Shown in pieces: positions 1-8,111 of a stretch of 35,603 nucleotides of DNA. Every line of letters begins with the position of its first letter. Position 1 is the first letter of the stretch. This DNA comes from Puniceispirillum sp965657105 (GTDB lineage: Bacteria; Pseudomonadota; Alphaproteobacteria; Puniceispirillales; Puniceispirillaceae). The stretch is from contig NZ_CBFHNB010000017.1 in NCBI RefSeq assembly GCF_965657105.1, forward strand, positions 1-35,603, written 5' to 3'. A model generated the notes under the pieces. That model saw nothing but the letters and a program-made list of their open reading frames with translations, made no database searches and was not told the origin of the DNA. The position numbers and the translations under genes are program-made.

Positions 1-1
1 T

Positions 2-736
2 ATCGACTTTCTATATAAGAAACTCCAGCGCAAGGGATCGCTGAAACGCGACTGTCAGCGTATGGTCAATCTGGATCGTAATGTCTTTGCCGCCTGTATG
101 GTCAGCATGGGTCATGCCGATACGATGGTCACCGGTTTGACACGCTCTTTCAAGCCCAGCTTTGAACATGTGACACGTGTTATCGATGTTGCCAAAAACA
201 GTCAGTTCATGGCCGCCTCGATGATTGTGTCTCGTGGTCGGACGATTTTTGTCGGTGATGTATCGGTGACCGAACGGCCAAGCGGCGAAGAAATGGCCAA
301 TATTGCCGAAGCGATGGCCGCCAAGGCACAGCAGATGGGGCATAAGCCGCGTGTGGCCATTCTGTCTTTCACCAATTTTGGCAGTCCTGAATCCGCAATT
401 GCCGCCGAATCACGTCATGCGGTCGAGGTTCTCAAAGCCCGCAAGGTATCTTTTGAATTTGATGGCGAAATGAGTGCTGATGTGGCGCTTGATTTTGACT
501 TGATGAAATCACGCTATCCGTTCTGTAGCCTATCTGGTCCTGCCAATATTCTGGTCATGCCTGGTTTGCATTCGGCGAATATTTCATTCAAACTGATTCA
601 ACAAATTGCCGAAGGTTCGATCATCGGACCCATGTTGCTTGGCGGCGAATATCCGTTCCAGATCGTTAGTATGAGTGATTCGGCACATGACATCGTTCAG
701 GCCGCCGCCCTCGCCGCTTACGAGACCTTGCGCTAA
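2..736 (+). CDS. maeB: NADP-dependent malic enzyme, C-terminal phosphotransacetylase-like domain (5' truncated by window)
   Basis: The reading frame is open from base 2, so this is the last 244 or so residues of a longer protein whose start lies before the window. It reads as the C-terminal phosphotransacetylase-like domain of the large (about 750-residue) MaeB malic enzymes. Recognisable blocks are RDCQRMVNLDRNVFAACMV, DTMVTG and, near the end, the region around ILVMPGLHSANISFKL. MaeB converts malate to pyruvate and CO2 with NADP; in this family the C-terminal domain is regulatory (acetyl-CoA response) rather than an active acetyltransferase. A stand-alone phosphate acetyltransferase is possible, but the RDCQRxVNxDRNVFAACMV block favours MaeB. 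It ends 26 bases before the convergent PfkB kinase gene. Confidence 0.88.
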   Translation: MDFLYKKLQRKGSLKRDCQRMVNLDRNVFAACMVSMGHADTMVTGLTRSFKPSFEHVTRVIDVAKNSQFMAASMIVSRGRTIFVGDVSVTERPSGEEMANIAEAMAAKAQQMGHKPRVAILSFTNFGSPESAIAAESRHAVEVLKARKVSFEFDGEMSADVALDFDLMKSRYPFCSLSGPANILVMPGLHSANISFKLIQQIAEGSIIGPMLLGGEYPFQIVSMSDSAHDIVQAAALAAYETLR

Positions 737-762
737 CCCGAAATCATCCAGACTGGCTGTGC

Positions 763-1746
763 CTAGAGTGTTGCTGCCAATGCCTGCAGATCCATTTCTG
801 GCCGTGCGCCAATATGTGAAATCACCTCACCAGCGGCAAGGCTGGCCAGCTTTCCCGACATCTTGATCGAATGGCCATTTGTGCGGCCATATAGATAGCC
901 CGCCGCAAACAGATCGCCTGCTCCGGTCGTATCGATAACCGTGCCTTGTGGCATGGCGGCAATCTCATACTGCTCCCCGCTGGTGCCATAAAAGGCACCT
1001 TTGGCCCCACGCGTCACAATCAATTCCGCAACCATCTCCAGCAAATCGGCAATCGTGTTGTCGATTGGTTTTTCACACAGGCTTACCGCTTCATCTTCAT
1101 TGGCAAACAGGATATCGACATGATCCGTGATAAAGGTAACAAGCGCATCCCGATGACGTTCGGCGCACCATGGATCTGATAATGACAGCGAGATTGTGGC
1201 ATCATGCTTTGCCGCCAGTTCGGCCGCACGGGCAAAAATTGCCGGGCCATGCGGCGCGTCAAACAGATAGCCTTCCAGATAGATGATTTTCGATGCGGCT
1301 ATTTCCGCTTCGATCAGATCCGCAGGCTCCACCTCGATACAGGCACCAAGATAGGTATTCATAGAACGCGCCGCATCGGGCGTAACCAGAATGATTGATG
1401 ACGCAGTGGCTGATCCTTGCTGATGCGGTGGGTTGGCAAAGCGCACATTGGCGGCAGCAATATCCCGAATGAAACTGCGGCCAAGCACATCGTCACGCAC
1501 CCGCCCAGCAAAGCCAGCCTGACCTCCAAAGGCCGCAACACCAACCGCGGTATTCGCCGCCGAGCCACCAGAAATTTCGGTGGGCGCGTCAAGCGCGGCA
1601 TATAATGTTGCCGAGCGTGTTTCATCGACCAAGTTCATCATCCCGCGGCCAATGCCATGGGTGTCCAGAAACGCATCCTCACAGGTCGCAAAGACATCGA
1701 CAATCGCGTTACCGATGGTAAGCACATCCAAACTTTTATCTGACAT
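763..1746 (-). CDS. PfkB-family carbohydrate kinase, adenosine-kinase-like
   Basis: A 327-residue ribokinase/PfkB-fold kinase. The N-terminal DVLTIGNAIVDV strand, the GGSAANTA sugar-binding signature (about 60-67), NEDEA (216-220) and the anion-hole/catalytic motif DTTGAGD (272-278, catalytic Asp278) are all present. Proteins of this length and sequence in alphaproteobacteria are usually annotated adenosine kinase or sugar kinase. Phosphorylation of a nucleoside (adenosine to AMP) would suit the nucleoside-salvage genes starting 1.8 kb away, but substrate cannot be settled from motifs. The ATG at 1746 has AGGG six bases upstream. It is convergent with the malic enzyme gene and divergent from the lipoprotein gene. 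Confidence 0.88.
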   Translation of the reverse strand: MSDKSLDVLTIGNAIVDVFATCEDAFLDTHGIGRGMMNLVDETRSATLYAALDAPTEISGGSAANTAVGVAAFGGQAGFAGRVRDDVLGRSFIRDIAAANVRFANPPHQQGSATASSIILVTPDAARSMNTYLGACIEVEPADLIEAEIAASKIIYLEGYLFDAPHGPAIFARAAELAAKHDATISLSLSDPWCAERHRDALVTFITDHVDILFANEDEAVSLCEKPIDNTIADLLEMVAELIVTRGAKGAFYGTSGEQYEIAAMPQGTVIDTTGAGDLFAAGYLYGRTNGHSIKMSGKLASLAAGEVISHIGARPEMDLQALAATL

Positions 1747-1961
1747 ATTAACCCTAATTGCTATACCTGCTTGAAAACGTGCCTGCCGATATCACGATCT
1801 GCAGGGCAAAAGGAACATAGGGATGCTATATCTGATAGACAAGCGTAAATGAACCATGAGATAAGCATAACAATATATTCAACATGCTATCCGGATCGCA
1901 TTCGGCTTATATGCAGTTTATCATTAGCTTATCACGAGCTTTCGGCCAAGGGACTTTATTA

Positions 1962-2645
1962 ATGTATTCGCCGCGTCTGTTTAGCTTGCCTTTGTCCACA
2001 TTATCCGTGATCCCGCTTATTGCCATTACTGGTCTTGTAACCGCTTGTCAGCCGCAGAATCTTGCCACAAACGGCAACCCCGCAAGCACCCAAGCAAGTA
2101 TACAGACGATAATAATAGCCAAAACTGATGCCAGCGCGCCTGATCTTATTGTTACCGAGTCCCAAATTGATGCTCAAGATGATGTGGGCAGCGCACTGGC
2201 AACCACCAGCATAATCGCCGCCGCCCCACTTCAAACGAACGGTGATCAAACTAATGTTGATGACAAAACAGACAGCGAGAATACCGACGCGCCAACAGCA
2301 GAAATCGCATCAGAAACTGTTGCAGAAATTGTCATTCCAGCGCCACCACCGCCGCCAGTCGAATTCATGCCGCATACAGTGCTGTCAAAGCCCGATACAG
2401 TGCTAATATCTGTGCTTGGCGCGGCTGATATCATCCGCACCGAAGGCGCGGTCAAAATATGGCAATATCGACTTGATCGCTGTGTGTTTGATTTTTTCCT
2501 AACTCCAGATACCAGCCTGAATTCTAATGGCCGCTATACCGTGCGTGACTGGGCTTACCGTGCAACCACCTTGGGCGCGACTGCCAATGAATTGATCTGC
2601 CGTCGGGCTTTGGCAAAAGACCGGATGACGCCACAGAGCGGATAA
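1962..2645 (+). CDS. conserved lipoprotein with C-terminal WQYR / CVFDFFL domain
   Basis: A 227-residue predicted lipoprotein. The start at 1962 is preferred over 1884 because AAGGGA lies eight bases upstream and the protein then begins directly with a signal peptide ending in the lipobox VTAC (Cys29). A low-complexity Thr/Ala/Asp and proline region (about 30-135) follows, including a PPPPPP run. A compact C-terminal domain has the pattern LGAADIIRTEGAVKIWQYRL, then CVFDFFL, then a late Cys. This resembles a small alphaproteobacterial lipoprotein family with 'GxPxxxRxEGxAxxWQYRxxxCxLDxFL', reminiscent of SmpA/OmlA-type domains. Function is unknown; the family resemblance is from memory. It is convergent with nth. 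Confidence 0.7.
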   Translation: MYSPRLFSLPLSTLSVIPLIAITGLVTACQPQNLATNGNPASTQASIQTIIIAKTDASAPDLIVTESQIDAQDDVGSALATTSIIAAAPLQTNGDQTNVDDKTDSENTDAPTAEIASETVAEIVIPAPPPPPVEFMPHTVLSKPDTVLISVLGAADIIRTEGAVKIWQYRLDRCVFDFFLTPDTSLNSNGRYTVRDWAYRATTLGATANELICRRALAKDRMTPQSG

Positions 2646-2677
2646 TTTGAAGCCAGCCTATATCTGCTTCACAGACC

Positions 2678-3325
2678 TTAAGCGGTCTTGCCCGGAAACA
2701 GGCATAGATCGGCAATCTCACAGGCAGCACAATCAGGCGTGCGCGCTTTGCACACATAGCGCCCATGCAGAATCAGCCAGTGATGTGCGCCCTTTTTCCA
2801 TGTTTCAGGCACCCGCCGCAGCAATTCCTTTTCGACAATATCGACAGTTTTACCAGGCGCCATACGGGTGCGGTTCGACACCCGGAAAATATGCGTATCC
2901 ACGGCAATCGTCGGATATCCAAAGGCTTCATTCAACACCACATTTGCGGTTTTGCGGCCAACCCCGGGCAACGCTTCCAGCGCCGCACGGTCTTCTGGCA
3001 CCTGTCCGTTATGCCGCATGATCAGCAACTCTGACAGGCGAAACACATTTTTGGCTTTGGTGTTAAACAGACCAATCGTACGGATATGATGGCTGATCCC
3101 TTCAACGCCCAGCGCAACCATCTGATCGGGTGTGCTTGCCGCGGCAAACAGCCCTTTGGTGGCTTTATTGACCCCGACATCGGTGGCTTGAGCTGACAGC
3201 ACCACCGCCACCAGCAAAGTAAAGGGATCGCTGAATTCAAGTTCGGTTTGGGGGTCTGGCTGGCGTTTGGACAAACGTTCAAAACAGCGTGCCATATCAT
3301 CAAGGCGCATTTTTTGTGGCATCAT
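2678..3325 (-). CDS. nth: endonuclease III (DNA glycosylase/AP lyase)
   Basis: 215 residues, the normal size for Nth. It removes oxidised pyrimidines from DNA and nicks the abasic site in base excision repair. Visible are LLVAVVLSAQATD near the N terminus, the helix-hairpin-helix LPGVGRKTANVVL with catalytic Lys125, the catalytic Asp143 in AVDTHIFRVSNR, and the 4Fe-4S loop with Cys192, 199, 202 and 208 in the canonical C-x6-C-x2-C-x5-C spacing. Two ATGs are adjacent (3325 and 3322); GAGG is better spaced from the second. A 16-bp tandem repeat lies just upstream. Confidence 0.96.
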   Translation of the reverse strand: MMPQKMRLDDMARCFERLSKRQPDPQTELEFSDPFTLLVAVVLSAQATDVGVNKATKGLFAAASTPDQMVALGVEGISHHIRTIGLFNTKAKNVFRLSELLIMRHNGQVPEDRAALEALPGVGRKTANVVLNEAFGYPTIAVDTHIFRVSNRTRMAPGKTVDIVEKELLRRVPETWKKGAHHWLILHGRYVCKARTPDCAACEIADLCLFPGKTA

Positions 3326-3357
3326 ATCCTCGGTGTGGGCGTAAACAGCGTTAGGTC

Positions 3358-3394
3358 ATTATCCCATCTGGGTATTATCTCATCTGGCGATTAT
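3358..3394. repeat. 16-bp tandem repeat upstream of nth
   Basis: Two near-identical 16-bp units, ATTATCCCATCTGGGT at 3358 and ATTATCTCATCTGGCG at 3374, followed by a decayed third start (ATTATC at 3390). They lie in the divergent gap between nth and the nucleoside hydrolase gene. They resemble the units after rdgB when read on the opposite strand (GATGAGATA core). Confidence 0.6.
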
Positions 3395-3508
3395 CAATTT
3401 GCACCTTGCATCTTGAAACAAGCGCCAATGCAAGCGTAAAGTGAAAATCGGCATTCGCCAAGCGTCGCGTATTGATGGCGTGTCATATCCACATGATGAG
3501 TTTACTTC

Positions 3509-4465
3509 ATGCGCCAAACGATAAAACAAAAGATAATTATTGATACGGATCCCGGCATTGATGATGCCATGGCTATTCATATGGCCTTTGCCGATCCGCG
3601 ACTTGACGTGCTGGGTCTGACTACCATTTTTGGCAATGTCACGATTGATATAGCCACCCGCAATGCCTTGGTGTTGGCCGAAATGGCGCGTTATAAAACT
3701 GTAGTCAGCCAAGGCGCGCTTGTACCGCGCCATCGCCCGCCTGAGCCGCCAGCCGATTTTGTCCATGGCGGCGAAGGTTTTGGTGATGTAGCACCGATCA
3801 TCCCGCACGGCACCGCCATCAGCCAGACAGCAGCACGCTATCTATGCGAGACCTGCGCTGCGCATCCTGGCGAAATCATCATCTGCGCTGTTGGGCCGCT
3901 GACCAATTTGGCCGCCGCGCTTGATCATGATCCGGCGATTGTCGATAACGTCAAAGCGGTTGTTGTCATGGGCGGCTCAGCAGCGCCGCATGGCAATGTG
4001 ACCAACGTGGCTGAAGCCAATATCTGGAACGATCCTGACGCTGCCGAATGCGTTTTTGCCGCCACATGGCCTGTTACTATGGTCGGGCTTGATGTCACCG
4101 AAAAGGCGCAATGCACGCCTGCCGATTTTACCATGCTGGCTGAACAGGCTCCGGCTATTGGCGGCTTTCTGGATGCGGCAACGCAATTCTATTTCGACTT
4201 TCACGAAAACAAAACCGGTATCCGGTCATGTTTCATGCACGACCCATCGGCAATTCTGGCGATCACCGACCCTGATTTTTTTGACTTTGAGCCCATGGCA
4301 CTTAAAGTAATATGCGATGGCGACGAGATTGGCCGCACTTTGCCGGTTGATGATGCCAGCCGCCCTCTGATACAGGTGGCTATGCAGGTCAATGGCGCGG
4401 CGGTGCGGGACAAATTTATCGAGCTTGTCGCCAATGGCGACAAGGCACGAGATAGCCGACGTTAG
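3509..4465 (+). CDS. inosine/uridine-preferring nucleoside hydrolase family protein
   Basis: 318 residues, typical of IUNH-type nucleoside hydrolases, which cleave the N-glycosidic bond of ribonucleosides to give base and ribose. The diagnostic calcium-binding motif DTDPGIDDA lies at 12-20 (Asp12, Asp14, Asp18, Asp19). The later conserved blocks AVGPLTNLA, VVMGG, ANIWNDPDAA and MHDPSAI (with the C-terminal metal/sugar-binding Asp) are all present, so it should be active. Purine versus pyrimidine preference cannot be read. No signal peptide is seen, so it is cytoplasmic and would act on imported nucleosides. It lies 43 bases before the 2OG oxygenase gene and upstream of a nucleoside importer. 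The Shine-Dalgarno sequence is weak. Confidence 0.92.
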   Translation: MRQTIKQKIIIDTDPGIDDAMAIHMAFADPRLDVLGLTTIFGNVTIDIATRNALVLAEMARYKTVVSQGALVPRHRPPEPPADFVHGGEGFGDVAPIIPHGTAISQTAARYLCETCAAHPGEIIICAVGPLTNLAAALDHDPAIVDNVKAVVVMGGSAAPHGNVTNVAEANIWNDPDAAECVFAATWPVTMVGLDVTEKAQCTPADFTMLAEQAPAIGGFLDAATQFYFDFHENKTGIRSCFMHDPSAILAITDPDFFDFEPMALKVICDGDEIGRTLPVDDASRPLIQVAMQVNGAAVRDKFIELVANGDKARDSRR

Positions 4466-4508
4466 GTCACGTCAACAGATCATAAATAAGACAGGGTAGG
4501 GACGATAT

Positions 4509-5339
4509 ATGCTTATTGAAACCGTTGATTATCAGGCTGAAGATGCCGCTATTGCGTTGCAACGCTCCTTGCGCGATACAGGATTCGCCGTGCTTGCCAA
4601 CCACCCGATTGCCCCCGATCGTCTAGCGCGCCTATATGATCGCTGGGGTGATTTTTTTGCGGGTGACGCCAAACATGATTTCACCGTCCAGCCACCCCGT
4701 CATGACGGTTTTTTTCCGTTCCGTTCGGAAAATGCCAAGGACTCGCCAATCAAAGATTTGAAAGAATTTTTTCATATCTATCCCAGCTCACCGATTCCCG
4801 ATGGGCTGGAAGATGAAACCCGCGCCATCTATCATGAGCTGGTGACTCTTGGCACCGAATTATTAAGCTGGATTCAGGCACAGACGCCGCCAGACATCGC
4901 CGCAAGTTTCACCATGCCGCTTGATGAAATGATGTATGAAAGCCAGGAAAGCCTACTCCGGATTCTGCATTATCCGCCGGTTGTCGCTCCGGAGCCAAAT
5001 GCGATTCGGGCGGCGGCACATGAAGATATAAATTTGATTACATTGCTATTATCGGGATCAAAGCCGGGGCTTCAGGCGCGCGATGCCGCCGGTGTCTGGC
5101 ATGATATTGCATGCGACCCAGGGATGATAACGATCAATAATGGCGACATGCTGGCGATGGCCAGTGGCAATTATTATCCATCAACAACACATCGGGTGAT
5201 AAATCCTGATGCACATGCCAATCAGTCGCGCTATTCTATGCCCATGTTTTTACATCCACGATCCGATGTATTATTACAGCCTGGCATAACGGCAGATAAT
5301 TATCTGCAACAACGCCTAAAAGAAATCGGCCTGAAATAA
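4509..5339 (+). CDS. 2-oxoglutarate/Fe(II)-dependent oxygenase, isopenicillin N synthase family
   Basis: 276 residues. The C-terminal double-stranded beta-helix carries the Fe(II) triad His171, Asp173 (AAAHEDINLITLL) and His228 (STTHRVINP), and the 2-oxoglutarate carboxylate pair Arg241/Ser243 (NQSRYSMPMF). NNGDMLAMASGNYYPSTTHR is the classic pre-motif of the isopenicillin-N-synthase/flavonol-synthase group, and the N terminus (LRDTGFAVLANHPI) matches the DIOX_N style. The enzyme should hydroxylate or oxidise a small molecule. Substrate is unknown. Its position between a nucleoside hydrolase and a nucleoside importer hints at a nucleobase or nucleoside, as for fungal thymine 7-hydroxylase of the same superfamily; that is inference only. 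The ATG has AGGGA about seven bases upstream. Confidence 0.88.
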   Translation: MLIETVDYQAEDAAIALQRSLRDTGFAVLANHPIAPDRLARLYDRWGDFFAGDAKHDFTVQPPRHDGFFPFRSENAKDSPIKDLKEFFHIYPSSPIPDGLEDETRAIYHELVTLGTELLSWIQAQTPPDIAASFTMPLDEMMYESQESLLRILHYPPVVAPEPNAIRAAAHEDINLITLLLSGSKPGLQARDAAGVWHDIACDPGMITINNGDMLAMASGNYYPSTTHRVINPDAHANQSRYSMPMFLHPRSDVLLQPGITADNYLQQRLKEIGLK

Positions 5340-5356
5340 AGAAATCAATCTGAAAT
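5319..5356 (+). repeat. 19-bp tandem duplication spanning a stop codon
   Basis: AAAGAAATCGGCCTGAAAT (5319-5337) is followed directly by AAAGAAATCAATCTGAAAT (5338-5356), differing at two or three positions. The TAA stop of the 2OG oxygenase gene (5337-5339) sits on the junction, so the last codons and stop region are duplicated into the intergenic space. Confidence 0.8.
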
Positions 5357-5409
5357 GTGGCTGTTTGTGTTAATGTGAAGACCATTTGTAAGGGACCAGG
5401 GAGACATAA

Positions 5410-6405
5410 ATGTTAAATAAATTTTTAGGGGCAGCCATCGCTGTCACCATGAGTACAGCCGCCTTTGCTGCTGACTTCAAGCCAGCTGTTATCTACGATA
5501 TGGGCGGCAAATTCGATAAATCCTTCAATGAAGGTGTATGGAATGGCGTCCAGAAATTCACCGCCGAATCAGGTGTTGAAGTGATGGAATTCGAAGTCAC
5601 CAACGAAACCCAGCGTGAACAAGCCATGCGCCGTATGGCCGAACGTGGTGCCACTGTAATTCTTGGTGTAGGCTTTGCCCAGGCCGATGCGATTTCAAAA
5701 GTGGCCGCCGAATATCCTGATCGTCAGTTTTCGATCATCGATGTGGGCTGGCTTGATGCGCCGAACCTGCGCCAATATGTGTTCAAGGAACATGAAGGCA
5801 GCTACATTGTTGGTGTTGCCGCCGCCAAGGCGTCACAGACCAACAAAGTTGGCTTTATCGGCGGTATGGATATTCCATTGATCCGTAAATTTGCCTGTGG
5901 CTATGTTGGCGGTGTCAAATCAGTCAGCAATAGTGCCGAAGTCTATCAGAACATGACTGGTTCAACCCCGTCTGCCTGGAACGATCCGGCCAAGGGCGCT
6001 GAATTAACCCAGTCACAGATCGATCGTGGTGCTGATGTTGTTTATCATGCTGCTGGTGGTACTGGTGGCGGTGTTATTCAGGCCGCAGCCGATGCTGGCA
6101 AGCTGGCAATTGGTGTCGATTCAAACCAGAATGGCATAGCACCAGGCAGTGTTCTGACCTCAATGCTAAAGCGCGTTGATGTTGCCGCCTATGAAACATT
6201 CCGCGATGCAAAAGCGGGCAAATTCACCTCTGGTATTGTCACCCTTGGTCTGGCCGAAGGCGGCGTTGACTGGGCATTGGATGCTAATAACGCATCATTG
6301 GTGACAGCTGACATGAAAATGGCTGTCGAAAAAGCCAAAGCCGACATCATTGGTGGTGCAGTTACCGTGCATGATTATACAAGTGACGAAAGCTGCCCTT
6401 ACTAG
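5410..6405 (+). CDS. BMP-family ABC transporter substrate-binding protein (nucleoside type)
   Basis: 331 residues with a clear Sec signal peptide (about 1-20, ending STAAFA before AD). The mature part begins KPAVIYDMGGKFDKSFNEG, the hallmark of the Bmp/PnrA/Med family, whose characterised members bind purine or other nucleosides. DVVYHAAGGTGGGVIQAA and AIGVDSNQNG are the expected later ligand-pocket blocks. It is periplasmic and hands ligand to the downstream ATPase and two permeases. A strong AGGGAG seven bases upstream suggests high expression, usual for binding proteins. It is followed after 20 bases by the ATPase gene. Confidence 0.94.
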   Translation: MLNKFLGAAIAVTMSTAAFAADFKPAVIYDMGGKFDKSFNEGVWNGVQKFTAESGVEVMEFEVTNETQREQAMRRMAERGATVILGVGFAQADAISKVAAEYPDRQFSIIDVGWLDAPNLRQYVFKEHEGSYIVGVAAAKASQTNKVGFIGGMDIPLIRKFACGYVGGVKSVSNSAEVYQNMTGSTPSAWNDPAKGAELTQSQIDRGADVVYHAAGGTGGGVIQAAADAGKLAIGVDSNQNGIAPGSVLTSMLKRVDVAAYETFRDAKAGKFTSGIVTLGLAEGGVDWALDANNASLVTADMKMAVEKAKADIIGGAVTVHDYTSDESCPY

Positions 6406-6425
6406 GACAAGCTGTCACATCTGAC

Positions 6426-8111
6426 ATGACACAATCTAACAAAAACCCCAGCGGTGGGGATCACTCACCGCTGGCTGTTGAACTTAGTGATATTTCCAAG
6501 GCCTTTGGCACCGTGCGCGCCAATGAAAAGGTCAATTTGGCCGTAAAGCAAGGCCATATTCACGGTATTATTGGCGAGAATGGCGCGGGCAAATCGACCC
6601 TTGTCAGTATCCTTTATGGGTTTTACCGCGCTGATTCTGGCCGCGTTTCAATTAATGGCAAAGCCGTTGATATTGGCAGCTCGGCAGCTGCCATTGCCCA
6701 TGGGATCGGTATGGTGCATCAGCATTTCATGCTAGTACCCAATTTTACCGTGCTTGAAAATATTATGCTGGGGCATGAAGGCCACGCCCAGCTTGACAAG
6801 GCCGCTATCCATGCGCGCGGCGAACTACAGATATTATCCGATACATACGGCCTTGCGGTTGATCCAGACAGTCTGGTCGAAGACTTGGCCGTTGGCTTGC
6901 AACAGCGAGTTGAGATTCTCAAAGCTCTGTTTCGCGGTGCCCGTATTCTGATACTCGATGAACCCACGGGGGTCTTGACGCCACAGGAAACCGATCAGCT
7001 ATTTGACATTCTGAACGCCTTGCGCGATCAGGGCGTCACCATCCTGTTTATCACCCATAAATTACGCGAAATCATGGCGATCACCGATACTGTCTCGGTT
7101 ATGCGTCAGGGACAGATGGTGGCACATCTTGATACCGCATCAGCCACTCCGGCAACGTTGGCTGAATTGATGGTTGGCCGCAAGGTTCTGCTTGATGTCA
7201 ATCATACCGCCGCCACGCCTGGCGACATTTTGCTGACCGCCGACCATCTGTCTTGCGCCGGTGACTCAGGTGAAACACAGCTCGACGACGTGTCCTTTTC
7301 ATTACGTAGTGGCGAAATCATCGGTATCGCGGGCGTGTCTGGCAATGGCCAGTCCGAACTGCTTGATATTTTGGCTGGCATCAGGCCACCACAGGCCGGC
7401 AGCTTTACCTTTGCTGGCCAAAAGATCGATGCGGCGCATCCGCTAGGGCCTGCGTCCTTGCGTGATCTTGGCATTGCGCATGTGCCTGAAGACCGGCATC
7501 GACGCGGCATTGTGCTGAATTTTTCCGCCGCCGAATCTATGCTTCTTGGCCACAGTGATAATAAGGGCGATAATAAGGGCGATAATAAGGGCGATAATAG
7601 GGGCGATAATAGGGGCGTTCCTGATCTTGGTGATAGCTGGTGGCTTGCTCCACAAAAACTGGCCGCGCATTGTGCTACGCGCATGCAGGCCTTTGACGTG
7701 CGCCCCGCTGATCCTGACTATATCAGCGCCAATTTTTCTGGTGGCAATCAGCAGAAACTTGTTCTGGCGCGCGAAATCTCTACCGAGCCTAGCTTACTCC
7801 TTGTCGGCCAGCCAACCCGCGGCGTTGATATTGGCGCGATTGAATTTATCCATCAACAGCTGATCGAATTGCGTAACCGCGGCTGCTGCATTTTGCTGGT
7901 ATCGGTTGAACTCGAAGAAATTATGAGCCTGTCTGACCGCATTCTGGTGATGAATAATGGCAGTATCGTTGGCGAAGTGGCGCGTGATGATGCTGATGAA
8001 AAAACCCTCGGCATGATGATGGCAGGTATCGCCCCAGATACTGCGCCAGATACTGCGCCAGATACTGCGCTAGGCGCTGACCCGGCCAGCAAGACAGGAT
8101 CAGCCTCATGA
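6426..8111 (+). CDS. nucleoside/sugar-type ABC transporter, double ATP-binding protein with two in-frame tandem repeats
   Basis: 561 residues carrying two fused nucleotide-binding domains, as in YufO/NupO and RbsA-type ATPases. Domain 1 has Walker A GENGAGKST (about 50-58), a degenerate signature VGLQQRVEILKAL and Walker B ILILDEPTGVLTPQE. Domain 2 has a loose Walker A GVSGNGQSE, signature FSGGNQQKLVLARE and Walker B LLLVGQPTRGVDIG; the divergent second site is normal for this class. Odd features are a five-fold DN(K/R)G repeat at residues 378-397 in the domain 2 helical region and a three-fold APDT repeat at 536-547 near the C terminus, each from 12-bp DNA units. It is coupled to the next gene by an ATGA overlap. 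The Shine-Dalgarno sequence is weak: the only AGGA is about 17 bases from the ATG. Confidence 0.94.
   Translation: MTQSNKNPSGGDHSPLAVELSDISKAFGTVRANEKVNLAVKQGHIHGIIGENGAGKSTLVSILYGFYRADSGRVSINGKAVDIGSSAAAIAHGIGMVHQHFMLVPNFTVLENIMLGHEGHAQLDKAAIHARGELQILSDTYGLAVDPDSLVEDLAVGLQQRVEILKALFRGARILILDEPTGVLTPQETDQLFDILNALRDQGVTILFITHKLREIMAITDTVSVMRQGQMVAHLDTASATPATLAELMVGRKVLLDVNHTAATPGDILLTADHLSCAGDSGETQLDDVSFSLRSGEIIGIAGVSGNGQSELLDILAGIRPPQAGSFTFAGQKIDAAHPLGPASLRDLGIAHVPEDRHRRGIVLNFSAAESMLLGHSDNKGDNKGDNKGDNRGDNRGVPDLGDSWWLAPQKLAAHCATRMQAFDVRPADPDYISANFSGGNQQKLVLAREISTEPSLLLVGQPTRGVDIGAIEFIHQQLIELRNRGCCILLVSVELEEIMSLSDRILVMNNGSIVGEVARDDADEKTLGMMMAGIAPDTAPDTAPDTALGADPASKTGSAS
7557..7616 (+). repeat. 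12-bp x5 in-frame tandem repeat
   Basis: Five consecutive 12-bp units: GATAATAAGGGC three times, then GATAATAGGGGC twice. They encode DNKG x3 and DNRG x2 inside the second ATPase domain. Copies are nearly identical, implying recent expansion; the 12-bp period keeps the frame. Confidence 0.95.
8031..8066 (+). repeat. 12-bp x3 in-frame tandem repeat
   Basis: Three units of GCSCCAGATACT (8031, 8043, 8055) encode APDT three times in the C-terminal tail of the ABC ATPase. The two later units are identical. Confidence 0.92.

Noticed and set aside
1884..1961. Longer start for the lipoprotein gene.
   Set aside because: The start at 1962 has a good Shine-Dalgarno and places the signal peptide at the N terminus; the upstream 26 codons would bury it.
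2860..2890. GGTTCGACACCCG resembles a tRNA T-loop.
   Set aside because: It is within the nth coding sequence, and no acceptor or anticodon stems can be drawn around it. No tRNA was found in the window.
2647..3089. Plus-strand open frames opposite nth.
   Set aside because: They overlap a complete endonuclease III gene with all catalytic residues; no start signals or homology.
7202..7684. Minus-strand open frame of 160 codons opposite the ABC ATPase gene.
   Set aside because: It lies wholly inside a well-supported gene, and its LLSP repeats are the antisense of the 12-bp DNKG repeat.
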